Source of the DNA: Pseudomonadota bacterium
GTDB lineage: Bacteria > Pseudomonadota > Gammaproteobacteria > Ga0077536
Length of the DNA stretch: 48,723 nucleotides
Assembly: GCA_018668255.1 (NCBI GenBank)
Contig: JABISZ010000010.1
Span: forward strand, 1-48,723
Reading direction: 5' to 3'
This document shows positions 36,604 to 47,245 of this stretch, one piece after another (within the stretch, counting starts at the first letter, position 1; every line of letters starts with the position of its first letter). Made by a program: the position numbers and the translations under genes. A model generated the notes under the pieces. That model saw only the letters and a list, made by a program, of their open reading frames with translations, ran no database searches and had not been told where the DNA came from.

Positions 36604-36765
36604 TTGTCTCTCCTCGAGAAAGTGTAGAATAGGAAGCAGTATAATTGGCTAGGAAGTATTTTATCAAATGTATTTATACGGCAGGCCCAGTATTATTTCT
36701 AAAAACATCGCTTGGTCGCAAAAAATCACAAATATTGATTCTCCGCTAAGTAGGAAAATGTATTA

Positions 36766-37236
36766 ATGAACAGAGCCATTCCACCCACTGCGCGCTTCGC
36801 ACTCAACTTAATGTTGGACCCTAACGATCGCTTACTACTCCTGCTTCGGTCTGAGAATGCAAATTTAGGACCGTCTAAATGGGGAGTTCCAGCGGGGAAA
36901 ATAGAAGGAAAGGAAACTCCTACAGAAGCTGCCTTAAGGGAAATGCAGGAAGAAATAGGCTTTGGACATGAAATAGAACTCCAACGCTATTTGGGACCAA
37001 TAAGAGATACTTACTATGGAGGGCAATACGAACTGCATCTCTTTCATTACAGCTGGTTTAAAGGGAAAGTGAAACTAAATGAAGAGCACACCGCCTTTGC
37101 TTGGGTATCTAAAGAGGAAATTAGAAATTACGACGTAATGCATGGCATAGAGGAAGATATCGCTCTTCTTTCTCTGTGGCCGACTAGTTATTTAAATCCA
37201 GAGCGTGTCCCAAAAGCCATCGACAGCAAGGATTAG
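36766..37236 (+). CDS. NUDIX hydrolase
   Basis: A 156-residue protein with a complete Nudix box, GKIEGKETPTEAALREMQEEIGF (residues about 44-66; the pattern G-x5-E-x7-R-E-U-x-E-E-x-G-U is fully met), which binds the divalent metals that cleave nucleoside diphosphate-linked substrates. The exact substrate cannot be read from sequence. It is followed 4 nt later by an esterase gene. Confidence 0.92.
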   Translation: MNRAIPPTARFALNLMLDPNDRLLLLLRSENANLGPSKWGVPAGKIEGKETPTEAALREMQEEIGFGHEIELQRYLGPIRDTYYGGQYELHLFHYSWFKGKVKLNEEHTAFAWVSKEEIRNYDVMHGIEEDIALLSLWPTSYLNPERVPKAIDSKD

Positions 37237-37240
37237 AAAT

Positions 37241-38014
37241 TTGAAACTTCACCATGAGAAGATAGGCGCCGGACCGCCTGTTGTGGTTCTTCACGGCTTA
37301 TTTGGCTCTGGAAGAAATTGGGCCACTGTTGCTAAAGCGCTCTCGCGCCAATACAGCTTCTTTCTCGTCGACCTTCGCAATCACGGTAAATCACCTCATA
37401 CAGACAGTATGAAATATGATGAGATGGCTGATGATGTATCACAGCTCATCAAAGAACTAGAGCTGGATAAAACCACACTAATTGGGCATAGCATGGGAGG
37501 GAAAGTAGCCATGACATGCGCTTTAAAGACTCCAACCATAGTGAAGAATCTAGTAGCAATAGACATAGCGCCCGTAGCTTATCCAAACTCTTTCTCAGTG
37601 ATACTAGCTGCACTCAATGCTATCCCATTAGATCAGATTCACTCTCGAAAAGACGCTGACACCTGGTTGGAAACAGGTATCCCTGACATATCAATCCGCT
37701 CGTTTATCCTGCAAAATTTATCGATAAAGGAAAGTCTAGCGACCTGGCGCTTTAACTTAAAAGCAATAACTTTCAATATCCTCGATCTAGTAGGGAGCCT
37801 TCCTGACCTAAAAAAAAGACCTTTTGAAGGCCCGACATGCTTCATTCGAGGGGCACTATCTGATAGAGTAGCGGTACCTGCGCAACCTAAGATTAAACGC
37901 TTTTTTCCAAAAAACAGGATACAAACAGTGCCAGATGCTGGGCACTGGCCTCACACCGAAAACAGAGCAGAGTTCTTGAAAATTCTTAAATCCTGTTTAG
38001 ATGAAAATCATTAG
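37241..38014 (+). CDS. Alpha/beta-fold hydrolase (esterase, YbfF-like)
   Basis: A 257-residue hydrolase. The oxyanion region HGLFGSGRNW near residues 18-27, the nucleophile elbow GHSMGGK near 83-89 and the C-terminal DAGHWPHTEN give a Ser-Asp-His triad. Overall resemblance is to the esterase YbfF. I chose TTG at 37241: AAGGA (37228-37232) is 8 nt before it and the protein then starts at the family position (LKLHHEK). The frame opens earlier at GTG 37205, which would overlap the Nudix gene by 32 nt. Confidence 0.88.
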   Translation: MKLHHEKIGAGPPVVVLHGLFGSGRNWATVAKALSRQYSFFLVDLRNHGKSPHTDSMKYDEMADDVSQLIKELELDKTTLIGHSMGGKVAMTCALKTPTIVKNLVAIDIAPVAYPNSFSVILAALNAIPLDQIHSRKDADTWLETGIPDISIRSFILQNLSIKESLATWRFNLKAITFNILDLVGSLPDLKKRPFEGPTCFIRGALSDRVAVPAQPKIKRFFPKNRIQTVPDAGHWPHTENRAEFLKILKSCLDENH

Positions 38015-38069
38015 ACGCAGTCCATATAGCTAAGAAAAATGCTGTTCTTTGCGGGAGATATAAACTCAA

Positions 38070-39290
38070 ATGTCAAAATTAAATGTTAATAAAGTTGTAT
38101 TAGCCTACTCTGGCGGTTTAGACACCTCCGTCATCCTGAAGTGGTTAGAGGATACTTATGGATGTGAAGTCGTGACTTTTACGGCGGACATAGGACAGGG
38201 TGAGGAATTAGATCCCGCGCGACTCAAAGCTGAAAAAATGGGCGTTAAAGATATTTATATCGATGATCTTACTGATGAGTTCGTCTCAGATTTTGTCTAC
38301 CCGATGTTTAGAGCCAATACTATATATGAGGGGGAATACCTGCTGGGGACTTCAATAGCCCGACCTCTTATCGCTAAAAGGATTGTAGAAATAGTAAAAG
38401 AAACTGGCGCAGATGCGATAGCGCATGGAGCAACCGGAAAAGGAAATGATCAGGTACGATTTGAGTTAGGGGCCTATGCGCTAGATCCGGAAATAAAAGT
38501 CATAGCACCGTGGCGAGAATGGGATCTAAATTCACGAGAAAAACTCATAGCGTATGCCGAAAAAAACAATATCTCCGTCGACTATAAAAAAGCGAACTCT
38601 TCCCCCTACTCCATGGATGCTAACCTTCTGCACATTTCCTATGAAGGAATGGAACTAGAGGATCCGTGGATCACCCCAGATGAGGCAATGTGGCGATGGA
38701 CTGTGTCGCCTGAAAATGCACCGGATGTGCCGAGCATAATTGAACTGGAATACTCTAAAGGAGATATAGCAGCGATAAATGGGGTATCAATGTCTCCCTC
38801 AGAAGTGCTTCGATACCTCAATAAGATTGGCGGCGAAAATGGAATTGGACGACTAGATATTGTAGAAAACAGGTATGTAGGAATGAAAGCACGCGGATGC
38901 TATGAAACACCTGGTGGCACCATTATGCTAAAAGCACATCGTGCTATTGAATCTTTAACACTTGATCGAGAGGTAGCTCACATGAAAGATGAGCTGATGC
39001 CTAGATACGCCTCAATGATCTACAACGGTTATTGGTGGAGTCCAGAAAGGCTGCTGCTTCAAAAACTCATTGATCAATCGCAGGAAAACGTAAATGGGAA
39101 GGTTCGGTTATCTCTTTATAAAGGGAATGTCGCCGTCCAAGGCCGTTGGTCGCAACGTGACAGTCTGTTTGATTCATCTCTCGCCACATTCGAAGATGAC
39201 GAAGGCGCTTACAATCAAGCCGATGCAGAGGGTTTTATCAAATTAAATGCACTTAGGTTGCGGGTAGCAAAAAACCGGAAAAACGACTAA
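38070..39290 (+). CDS. argG: Argininosuccinate synthase
   Basis: A 406-residue enzyme that joins citrulline and aspartate with ATP in arginine synthesis. The ATP pyrophosphatase loop [14 protein letters not shown] is near residues 11-24, [15 protein letters not shown] near 118, and the substrate-binding block [16 protein letters not shown] follows. Length is standard for the short bacterial type. GGGAGA precedes the ATG. It ends 10 nt from the lysS stop codon on the other strand. Confidence 0.98.
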   Translation: MSKLNVNKVVLAYSGGLDTSVILKWLEDTYGCEVVTFTADIGQGEELDPARLKAEKMGVKDIYIDDLTDEFVSDFVYPMFRANTIYEGEYLLGTSIARPLIAKRIVEIVKETGADAIAHGATGKGNDQVRFELGAYALDPEIKVIAPWREWDLNSREKLIAYAEKNNISVDYKKANSSPYSMDANLLHISYEGMELEDPWITPDEAMWRWTVSPENAPDVPSIIELEYSKGDIAAINGVSMSPSEVLRYLNKIGGENGIGRLDIVENRYVGMKARGCYETPGGTIMLKAHRAIESLTLDREVAHMKDELMPRYASMIYNGYWWSPERLLLQKLIDQSQENVNGKVRLSLYKGNVAVQGRWSQRDSLFDSSLATFEDDEGAYNQADAEGFIKLNALRLRVAKNRKND

Positions 39291-39300
39291 ATAAATCCCT

Positions 39301-40818
39301 TTATTCAGAATCTTTATGCATTCTCATTTGTGGAAACAATAGCACGTCTCGAATAGAAGGAGAGTCAGTAAAAAGCATTACAAGACGGTCTATACCAATG
39401 CCTTCGCCGGCTGTTGGCGGCATCCCATGCTCAAGAGCGGTTACATAATCTTCATCGTAATGCATGGCCTCCAAGTCTCCTGATGCTTTTGCAGAAACCT
39501 GATCTTTGAACCTCTGGCTCTGGTCATCAGGATCATTAAGTTCGGAAAAACCATTGGCAATTTCACGTCCAGCGACGAAGAATTCAAAACGATCCGTCAC
39601 AAACGGATCATCATCATTACGCCTTGCCAATGGGGAGACTTCGGCCGGGTACTGTGTAATGAAGATTGGTCCCTCTAAATTAGGCTCTACAGTTTTTTCA
39701 AAGATCTCTATCAAGATCTTCCCGAGGCCATAAGAATCTTCCAACTTGATGCCCAAACTTTTAGCGTAGGTTCGAGCAGTGTCGAAATCAGAGACATCGA
39801 TAGCTTCTAAGTCAGGATTATAAGCAAGAATGGCACCGGCAACTGTCAGTCGCTCAAATGGTTGACCAAAATCATAGGAACTTCCCTGATATTCAACCTC
39901 ATAGCTACCAAAGAGCTCCACCGCCAAACCCTTCAGCATATCTTCGGTCAGAAGCATTAAGTCTTCGTAATTTGCGTAGGCTTCGTAAAACTCAATCATC
40001 GTAAACTCAGGGTTATGACGTGTAGACAAACCCTCATTTCTAAAGTTTCTATTTATCTCGTATACTTTTTCAAATCCACCAACCACCAGACGTTTTAGAT
40101 ACAGCTCAGGGGCGACTCTTAAGTAAAGCTCCATTTCAAGACTATTATGATGCGTAACAAACGGCCGTGCCGCAGCACCGCCGGGAATGGGATGCATCAT
40201 AGGTGTTTCAACTTCTAAAAAATTTCTGGCATTCAGAAAGTCACGCACAAAGTTAATTATTCGAGTTCGCGTTTGAAATGTTCTACGCGTGGAATCATTC
40301 ATTATTAAATCTAGATATCTCTGTCTGTACCGTACCTCTATATCAGTAAGGCCATGCCATTTTTCCGGCAGTGGACGTAAGGCCTTCGTAATCAATTCAA
40401 GCCGATCAACTACTATTGACAACTCGCCTTTTTGTGTCCGAAACATTACCCCGCTAGCACCCACTATGTCGCCTAGATCCCATTTCTTAAAATCAGAATA
40501 AACCCCATCAGGCAATGAGTCTCGCTTAACATACAATTGAATGGCTCCGCTCATGTCTTTGATGTGAGCAAATGAAGCTTTACCCATCACTCGTTGCGTC
40601 ATCATCCGCCCTGCAACAGTTACTGCATGACCCTCTTCAACAAGCTCTTCCGCGGTACTATCCTTAAAGCGTTCTTGTAAAGCAGAGGCTAACGCGTCTC
40701 TTTTGAAATCGTTGCGATATGGGTTCCCGGTTCTCTCTCTGAGCTGCTCTAGCTTTTCTCGGCGCTGCGCAATTAATTGCGCCTCAGTAGAACTATTCTT
40801 AACATTAGACATTGACAA
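39301..40818 (-). CDS. lysS: Lysyl-tRNA synthetase (class II)
   Basis: A 505-residue enzyme that charges tRNA-Lys. An N-terminal OB-fold anticodon domain ([18 protein letters not shown] near residues 71-88) is followed by the class II catalytic core with motif 1 ([21 protein letters not shown]), motif 2 ([19 protein letters not shown]) and motif 3 ([12 protein letters not shown]). Length is usual. It lies 9 nt after prfB, the same pairing as in E. coli and Pseudomonas. Confidence 0.98.
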   Translation of the reverse strand: MSMSNVKNSSTEAQLIAQRREKLEQLRERTGNPYRNDFKRDALASALQERFKDSTAEELVEEGHAVTVAGRMMTQRVMGKASFAHIKDMSGAIQLYVKRDSLPDGVYSDFKKWDLGDIVGASGVMFRTQKGELSIVVDRLELITKALRPLPEKWHGLTDIEVRYRQRYLDLIMNDSTRRTFQTRTRIINFVRDFLNARNFLEVETPMMHPIPGGAAARPFVTHHNSLEMELYLRVAPELYLKRLVVGGFEKVYEINRNFRNEGLSTRHNPEFTMIEFYEAYANYEDLMLLTEDMLKGLAVELFGSYEVEYQGSSYDFGQPFERLTVAGAILAYNPDLEAIDVSDFDTARTYAKSLGIKLEDSYGLGKILIEIFEKTVEPNLEGPIFITQYPAEVSPLARRNDDDPFVTDRFEFFVAGREIANGFSELNDPDDQSQRFKDQVSAKASGDLEAMHYDEDYVTALEHGMPPTAGEGIGIDRLVMLFTDSPSIRDVLLFPQMRMHKDSE

Positions 40819-40827
40819 ACCCTCAGA

Positions 40828-41923
40828 CTACAGTCCATTCCTTAAACTTGCTTCAATGAAAACATCAAGACCACCATCTAGCACTGCTTGTGTGTTTCCC
40901 GTTTCAACATTAGTACGTAAGTCTTTGATGCGAGACTGATCTAACACATAAGACCTGATCTGTGAGCCCCAACCAATATCGGCCTTACTATCTTCTAAAA
41001 CTTGCTGATGTTCTGCTCGCTTCAACATTTCTTGCTCATACATCTTACTGCGCAAAAGCTTCATAGCCTGATCTCGATTTTTATGTTGGGAGCGCTCATT
41101 CTGACATTGCACTACTATTCCTGTCGGCTTATGCGTCAGCCGAACAGCGGAGTCCGTCTTGTTAATATGTTGTCCACCCGCCCCGCTAGCTCGGTAGGTA
41201 TCCACTCGAATATCAGAAGTATTAATGTCAATTACAATATCATCATCGATTTCAGGAGCTACGAAAACAGAAGCGAAAGAAGTGTGTCTCCGGCTGCCTG
41301 AATCAAAAGGAGACTTCCTTACAAGACGGTGAACTCCGGTCTCTGTTCGTAACCACCCGAAAGCATAGTCGCCAGAAAATTTCACGGTAGCACTTTTTAT
41401 CCCGGCTACATCGCCAGGAGAAACTTCTATCAATTCAGAAACAAACTGATGCGATTCGCCCCACTTCAGATACATCCTCAGCAATATCTCCGCCCAGTCT
41501 TGAGCCTCAGTACCACCCGAGCCCGCCTGAATGTCGAGGAATGCACTACAGTGATCGGCTTCACCCGAAAACATCCTCTGAAACTCCAGGCTTTCGACCA
41601 ATTCCTCAGCTTTACAAATATCGATTTTCACTGCCTGAGCAGTATGCTCATCGCCTTCTTCTTTTACCAATTCTAGCAGTTCTTCAGCATCTTTTAACTG
41701 AGATTCTAATGCGTCAATAGAATTCACAACTCTCTCAAGACCAACTTTCTCTTTCCCTAGATCTTGCGCGATTTTCGGCGTATCCCAGATAGTTGGTACC
41801 TGAAGCTCAAGCTCTACTTCGGAGAGTCTTTCTCTTTTAGAAGTATAGTCAAAGATACCCCCTAAGTGACTGTACCCGTGAGATAAGGTCCCTCGTGAGA
41901 TTGAAAATCGGATTTAATTCCAT
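40828..41923 (-). CDS. prfB: Peptide chain release factor 2 (programmed +1 frameshift)
   Basis: RF2 ends translation at UGA and UAA. The main open frame reaches only to 41727, but the gene starts at ATG 41923: 24 codons ([16 protein letters not shown]...) lead to in-frame TGA at plus 41851-41849. The +1 shift continues as [18 protein letters not shown] and joins the main frame, giving 364 residues, the usual length. RF2-specific SPF (RKSPFDSG) and the catalytic GGQ (GAGGQHINK) are present. The shift lets RF2 shortage raise its own synthesis. Confidence 0.96.
41848..41863 (-). promoter_or_regulatory. prfB +1 frameshift site
   Basis: On the minus strand AGGGGGTATCTTTGAC carries the internal Shine-Dalgarno AGGGGG, 3 nt before CTT, then TGA followed by C. 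This is the standard RF2 autoregulatory slippery site. The ribosome skips one T to read GAC. Confidence 0.95.
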
Positions 41924-42014
41924 GATGTTTGATAACAATTTGTAATTGGCTTGCCTTATTGTAGCGTCATTGGGCTACTTGGGGAAACGCAGTATGCTTT
42001 GTATTATGTTGAAA

Positions 42015-43775
42015 TTAAACAGCCTCAGCATACTCAATCATTAGTTGCAAAGTCTTTTGATTACGAAAACGATTGATAGTGAGTCGATAAACTATCCTTA
42101 TCTCATTAGCATCAGCGTACCAACTCTCATCAGCGCCTCCAAACATGATCGCTGGGATCCGCTTTCCAGATCCGGTGGGCTCCAATATCAGTCGTGCGTG
42201 ATTAGAACCTACAATCCTTCTGTCTTTTATTTTAAATACTCCATCAAATCGAGGTTCAGGGAACGCTTGGCCCCACGGAGAGACTGATTCCAATTCTTCA
42301 GCTAAGACCAAGCTCATATCCTCTGCTAACAGCAGGCCATCGGTAGAAATAGTCCTATTTAATGTATCGGCATCTAAAACCTCTGAAACCCCCTCTTCGA
42401 ATTTTTTCGAGAATTCGTTGAAATCAGATCGTGCAATTGACAGACCTGCCGCTGCTGCATGCCCACCAAAACTAATTATCAATCCTTCGTTACGACTTGA
42501 TACCCGAGCAAGTACATCTCGAACATGTACACCCTGGATCGAACGTGCGGAACCTTTAAGCACATTATTGTCGACTAATGCGAATGCAATTGTAGGACGG
42601 TAAAATTGTTCTTTCACTCTGGCAGCCACTATACCAACGACACCTTGATGCCAATCTTCATGAAACAGACACAGCGCAGGAGCCAGAGAGGCATCATCGA
42701 CAAGAGGCGTTGAAATTAAACTGAACGCCTTTTCTCTCATTTTATCTTCTATTTTACGTCTTTGAATATTCAAATCAGATAGTTGAATAGCTATTTCTTT
42801 ACATCGCGCCGGTTCATCGTTAAGTAGGCACTCAACACCAAGTGACATGTCTGCGAGACGTCCAGCCGCATTAAGCCTAGGGCCGACAATAAATCCGAGA
42901 TCACTGCTACGGATTTCTGATGGTTTCTTGTTAGCTGCTTCAATTATCGCTGATATACCTGGTTGTCCACGCCCCTGTCGAATAAGTCGCAATCCATAAT
43001 CTACCAAGCGACGATTGTTTTGATCTAAAGGCACGACATCGGCTATCGTTCCCAAAGCGACCAGATCGAGTAAATTGCTCAGCTTTGGTTCATCGATATT
43101 CTTGAGCTTAAACCAATCGGCCTCGCGTAGTCGCCGTCGAACAGCGGCCATGACATAAAAAATCACACCTACACCAGCAAGCATTTTGCTCGGGAATTTA
43201 TCACCAAATAAATTCGGATTTATAATGGCATCAGCAGCAGGCAGAGTTTCTCCAGGCAAGTGATGGTCAGTAACTAACACACTTATCCCGCTAGCTTTAG
43301 CAGCCGCGACTCCGCTAATGCTGGAAATCCCATTGTCTACCGTAATAATCAAGTCGGGTTCCATCTTTTTCGCAACCTCAACAATCTCTACTGTTAACCC
43401 GTATCCAAATCCAAACCTATTCGGAACTAGGTATTCTACATTCTGAACACCCATACTGCGTAATGCCCGAATAGCTACAGCTATACTTGTCGCACCATCC
43501 GCATCGTAGTCGCCGACTATTAGTATCTTTTTATCCAAGCAGACAGCATCCACAATTAAGTTCTCTGCCTTATCTATTCCGCTTAGAAGTTCATGTGTAT
43601 GTAGTCCACTAATTGAGATGTCAAGTTGCTCGGAGGCAAGCACTCCTCGGAACTGCAACACTCGACTAATAATGTAGTGCATACTTTCAGATAGAGTCGA
43701 CACATCATTCGTTGACCTCCGGACTATCTTGGGCTTGAGCTGCAGACCGCTAAAACTCACTGACCGTTTTCCCAA
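42015..43775 (-). CDS. recJ: Single-stranded-DNA-specific exonuclease RecJ
   Basis: A 586-residue DHH-family 5'-3' exonuclease used in recombination and mismatch repair. The metal-binding motifs are VGDYDADGATSIAVA near residues 91-105, DLIITVDNGIS near 144 and VTDHHLPGE (DHH) near 171. The DHHA1 domain with SFGGHAAAAGLS is near 445. The start is uncertain: TTG 43775 (used here) or GTG 43760, both overlapping the previous gene, which indicates translational coupling. Confidence 0.95.
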   Translation of the reverse strand: MGKRSVSFSGLQLKPKIVRRSTNDVSTLSESMHYIISRVLQFRGVLASEQLDISISGLHTHELLSGIDKAENLIVDAVCLDKKILIVGDYDADGATSIAVAIRALRSMGVQNVEYLVPNRFGFGYGLTVEIVEVAKKMEPDLIITVDNGISSISGVAAAKASGISVLVTDHHLPGETLPAADAIINPNLFGDKFPSKMLAGVGVIFYVMAAVRRRLREADWFKLKNIDEPKLSNLLDLVALGTIADVVPLDQNNRRLVDYGLRLIRQGRGQPGISAIIEAANKKPSEIRSSDLGFIVGPRLNAAGRLADMSLGVECLLNDEPARCKEIAIQLSDLNIQRRKIEDKMREKAFSLISTPLVDDASLAPALCLFHEDWHQGVVGIVAARVKEQFYRPTIAFALVDNNVLKGSARSIQGVHVRDVLARVSSRNEGLIISFGGHAAAAGLSIARSDFNEFSKKFEEGVSEVLDADTLNRTISTDGLLLAEDMSLVLAEELESVSPWGQAFPEPRFDGVFKIKDRRIVGSNHARLILEPTGSGKRIPAIMFGGADESWYADANEIRIVYRLTINRFRNQKTLQLMIEYAEAV

Positions 43776-44766
43776 GTAAGTTCTCTAGCGGTTTACTCGC
43801 ACGCCAAAAGCGACGTTGAGTTCGCGAGGTAATCAAATGCTTTTGGCGATTAGAAGCAATAGTGATGGAAAAAATTGAACTCCTTTTGAGTGCCAACAAT
43901 ATTTGCGGGAAGACTATTTCTAAAAACTCTATGATAAAGCTATCGTCTCTATACGGCGGTAGTATAATTGTCGTGACACCTTTTCCTACTTCCAGTCGTT
44001 CAGGCAACTCTAGAATATTCTGAGAATAGTCACAGCCAAAGAAAGAAGCACATGATGCGGAGAAATCGTCTTTTCCAAAAAAAATATGTTCATTAGTCTT
44101 TCTCCTAACAGGAGTTGATCCTGCGCCCCAGAACCATAAGCTATTTATTGGTGTCTTTCCCATCGAAACTCGCTTCTGGTTAACACTAGATTCATACAAT
44201 ATCATCTGAGCTTCTGTCATCATCTTGCCGAAGACGCCTAATGCTCTCCTATCCGTCGCGCTGGGCTCTAGAGGCATGCCGCGCAGTTCAGATGGATCGG
44301 CATTGTAAAATGATACTGTGTCGTCGCACTCCAAATACCACCGTCCAGCAGAACCATAAGTGAGCTTATGACCATCCTCGAGAAAAAATTTAGATACTTG
44401 ATGGAACAATTCAAGAGATTCATCCTCAGTGAGTTCGATCACGGGAGCATCAAACATGAGTAATCGACTCGGACCTGCCCTCAAGTGAACCGGTGCCACA
44501 TTGATAAGATTAGCTACAGACGTCTTGCCAGAGTCATATTGAGAGAACAAGGCAGCTACCGAAGGAATCTCACCCGCTTCTCCAGTTATGTCAAAGTACG
44601 CTAGAACCTCCTCAACAAAGTAACGAGAGAGCCTTGAAGAAACCTCTGCACGGCTAAGCGCTCGCCCCAAGGACTTAGTGATAGCATCACTTGGATTTGT
44701 GCTAGGAAGTAGATATTTCTGGGGTTCAGGAAAGAATATTTCAAGTCTAGGCGAATCGCTTTTCAT
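43750..44766 (-). CDS. RpfE-like conserved protein (COG4255 type)
   Basis: A 338-residue protein. It resembles proteins annotated RpfE-type or cofactor-independent phosphoglycerate mutase-like, found beside recJ or thrC in Pseudomonas and Xanthomonas. The visible signature is NSLWFWGAGSTP near residues 208-219. The N-terminal half contains RLLMFDAPV and GRWYLECDD. No metal or active-site motif of phosphoglycerate mutase is apparent, so enzymatic activity is doubtful. I chose ATG 44766, 7 nt after the thrC stop. It overlaps recJ by 26 nt at its end. Confidence 0.8.
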   Translation of the reverse strand: MKSDSPRLEIFFPEPQKYLLPSTNPSDAITKSLGRALSRAEVSSRLSRYFVEEVLAYFDITGEAGEIPSVAALFSQYDSGKTSVANLINVAPVHLRAGPSRLLMFDAPVIELTEDESLELFHQVSKFFLEDGHKLTYGSAGRWYLECDDTVSFYNADPSELRGMPLEPSATDRRALGVFGKMMTEAQMILYESSVNQKRVSMGKTPINSLWFWGAGSTPVRRKTNEHIFFGKDDFSASCASFFGCDYSQNILELPERLEVGKGVTTIILPPYRDDSFIIEFLEIVFPQILLALKRSSIFSITIASNRQKHLITSRTQRRFWRASKPLENLLGKTVSEF

Positions 44767-44773
44767 CTGATGA

Positions 44774-45907
44774 TTACATGCTGTCAAGTATAGCCCGCTT
44801 TACAGCATCCAATTTTGCTGGGACTTTTATTGTCTCTCCAGCACACTGATTTATTGCAGTGTCAGGATCTTTCAACCCATGACCGGTCAATGTGCATGTG
44901 ATTACACTTCCGTCTGGAATTTTCCCATTTATAATATCTCTCATCACTCCGCCCACACTAATTGCAGAGGCCGGCTCACAAAATATTCCCTCTTTTTCTG
45001 CCAGCATTTTTTGCGTTTTTAATATTTCTTCATCGCTCATGGAATCAAACCATCCCCCAGATTCCTCACTCGCGCCCCAAGCATAGTCCCAGGACTGGGG
45101 GCGTCCAATGCGGATAGCTGTCGCTATCGTTTCAGGCTCCTTAACCATTTCACGGCGAACAAAAGGATCGGCAAGAGAGGCTTGATACCCCAAAATTTTC
45201 GGCCGCGATGCAACTACTGGTGGTAAGCTATATGCAAAGTCAAATTCGGCACCCGCGCGAGCCCAATCCGATTTAGGAATAGATGCATACTCGCAGAAAC
45301 CTGCCCAGTAAGCACTGATGTTGCCTGCATTACCGACAGGCACACAGTGAAAGTCCGGCGCTCTACCCAGCGCATCGATTATCTCGAATGCAGCAGTCTT
45401 TTGGCCCTGCAATCTGTAAGGGTTGATGGAATTGACTATAGTGACTGGAGCTGCAGATTCAAGACTCTTCACAATCTCCATCCCATCGTCAAAATTACCT
45501 TCAATCTGAATGACAACGGCTCCTTGAATCATAGCTTGCGCTAACTTACCCAGCGCAATTTTTCCTTCTGGGATTAGAACAAATGCTTTTATGCCTGCGC
45601 GAGAGGCATAGGCGGCAGCGGAGGCCGATGTATTTCCTGTAGAAGCGCAAATTATCGCCTCAGCACCCTTTTTGAGAGCTTCTGTAACAGCCATCGTCAT
45701 TCCACGATCCTTAAAAGAACCTGTAGGGTTGGTACCGTCAAATTTAGCGTATAACTCGATATCACGCCCAATAGACTTCATTATGTTGTCTAGTCTAATT
45801 AATGGAGTATCACCTTCACATAAGCTAATGATTTTCGTTTCACTATCAATAGGCAACCTAGCCCTGTATCGAGCTATCAAGCCATCATAACGTGTGTTTT
45901 CATTCAT
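44774..45907 (-). CDS. thrC: Threonine synthase
   Basis: A 377-residue PLP enzyme that converts O-phosphohomoserine to threonine. The PLP lysine is Lys66 in NPTGSFKDRGM. The phosphate-binding loop PVGNAGNISAYWAGF is near 189-203, and ASTGNTSASAAAYA is near 90. This is the shorter type found in Bacillus and some proteobacteria. The ATG directly follows the hom stop codon, so the genes are coupled. Confidence 0.97.
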   Translation of the reverse strand: MNENTRYDGLIARYRARLPIDSETKIISLCEGDTPLIRLDNIMKSIGRDIELYAKFDGTNPTGSFKDRGMTMAVTEALKKGAEAIICASTGNTSASAAAYASRAGIKAFVLIPEGKIALGKLAQAMIQGAVVIQIEGNFDDGMEIVKSLESAAPVTIVNSINPYRLQGQKTAAFEIIDALGRAPDFHCVPVGNAGNISAYWAGFCEYASIPKSDWARAGAEFDFAYSLPPVVASRPKILGYQASLADPFVRREMVKEPETIATAIRIGRPQSWDYAWGASEESGGWFDSMSDEEILKTQKMLAEKEGIFCEPASAISVGGVMRDIINGKIPDGSVITCTLTGHGLKDPDTAINQCAGETIKVPAKLDAVKRAILDSM

Positions 45908-47236
45908 CTAAGGACTCTCCACTCTGTAACGTACTATATCACCACACACGTTGTCTGAATTACCAATATGCTTACAAGCATTTGCTATAGCAGATTCAGT
46001 GATTTTTCCTGTAATGATAACTATGGGAACAGAGCCGTCATCGCCATGAGATTCCTGCTGCCTTATAGCCTCAATACTTACTTCAGATGAAGCTAAATTT
46101 TGGCTGATTTCAGCCAGGACTCCGGGTTTATCGAGCGCTTGTATACGCAGATAGTAAGCACTATAAATATTTTCAATAGGTAAGACGTTCACCTCGGAGC
46201 TAACATCGGATTTCGCTTGAAATTCAGCGCGCTGAATGTTTTGTTTTTGACTTGGCTTCGCAGCAAGACTAACCAAGTCACTTATAACTGAAGAAGCGGT
46301 GGCGTCGCCGCCTGCGCCGGCTCCTGACAGAAGAAGAGGGCCTGTTTCCTCCGCGTCGATTAACACAGCATTAAGCACACCATCGATATTGGCTAAGATA
46401 TGTCCCGTGGGAATTAGTGTGGGATGCACTCGTAATTCAATACCCGAGGTGCTCTTAATAGCCAGAGCAAGGTGTTTTACCTTATATCCTAGCGCGTTTG
46501 CATAAACTAGGTCATCAACTAAAATTTCTCTTATCCCATCAATAGACACTTTTTCAAACTGAATGGCACCACCAAACGCAAGAGATGCCAGAATAGCCAG
46601 TTTATGCCCGGCATCAATGCCATCAACGTCAAAAGATGGGTCAGCTTCGGCATAACCCAGCGTTTGCGCCTCTTTTAAAATAGTCTCGAAACTGTACCCA
46701 GACTCTGACATTCCGGAAAGCATGAAATTACAAGTGCCGTTAACTATCCCAACAATCTTTCTAATAGAATTACCTGCCAACGATTCGCGCAACGTTTTAA
46801 CAACAGGGATACTGCCCGCGATTGCTGCTTCGAAGCCTAAGAAAACATCATTTCGCTTCGCAGTTTCAATCAACTCATTCCCATGCAATGCTATAACTGC
46901 TTTGTTTGCAGTCACTACGTGCTTGGAGTTTTTGATTGCTTCTATCAAAACTCCTAGCGCTATAGTTGTTCCACCTATTAGCTCCACTACCACTTCAACC
47001 TCTGGGTGATGCACTATCTCAAGAGGATCAGTCGTTAAAATGATTCCGCTCAGCGAGCAATCTCTGGCCTTCTCTAAATCTCGGGCACAAGCAATAATGA
47101 CTTCAAAGCTACACCCACATTTTTTCTCGATCGCAACTTTGTTCTTTTGTAAAATACGAATCACGCTTGCACCAACAGTGCCAAGCCCTAATAGGCCAAT
47201 TTTAATTACTCGCATTGGCTTCCGAGCCTCATCCAT
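45908..47236 (-). CDS. hom: Homoserine dehydrogenase
   Basis: A 442-residue enzyme that reduces aspartate semialdehyde to homoserine in threonine, methionine and isoleucine synthesis. The NAD(P) loop GLLGLGTVGASV is near residues 13-24, the catalytic block NGTCNFML is near 166, and DPSFDVDGIDAGHKLAIL near 200. A C-terminal ACT domain (about 355-430; LDKPGVLAEISQNLA) suggests threonine feedback. An alternative ATG is 7 codons in. It follows alaC by 9 nt. Confidence 0.97.
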   Translation of the reverse strand: MDEARKPMRVIKIGLLGLGTVGASVIRILQKNKVAIEKKCGCSFEVIIACARDLEKARDCSLSGIILTTDPLEIVHHPEVEVVVELIGGTTIALGVLIEAIKNSKHVVTANKAVIALHGNELIETAKRNDVFLGFEAAIAGSIPVVKTLRESLAGNSIRKIVGIVNGTCNFMLSGMSESGYSFETILKEAQTLGYAEADPSFDVDGIDAGHKLAILASLAFGGAIQFEKVSIDGIREILVDDLVYANALGYKVKHLALAIKSTSGIELRVHPTLIPTGHILANIDGVLNAVLIDAEETGPLLLSGAGAGGDATASSVISDLVSLAAKPSQKQNIQRAEFQAKSDVSSEVNVLPIENIYSAYYLRIQALDKPGVLAEISQNLASSEVSIEAIRQQESHGDDGSVPIVIITGKITESAIANACKHIGNSDNVCGDIVRYRVESP

Positions 47237-47245
47237 CTTCGGTTG

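Noticed and set aside
40828-41727. prfB as a 299-residue gene
   Set aside because: It lacks the RF2 N-terminus. The upstream ATG and the AGGGGG-TAT-CTT-TGA-C frameshift site restore the full 364-residue protein.
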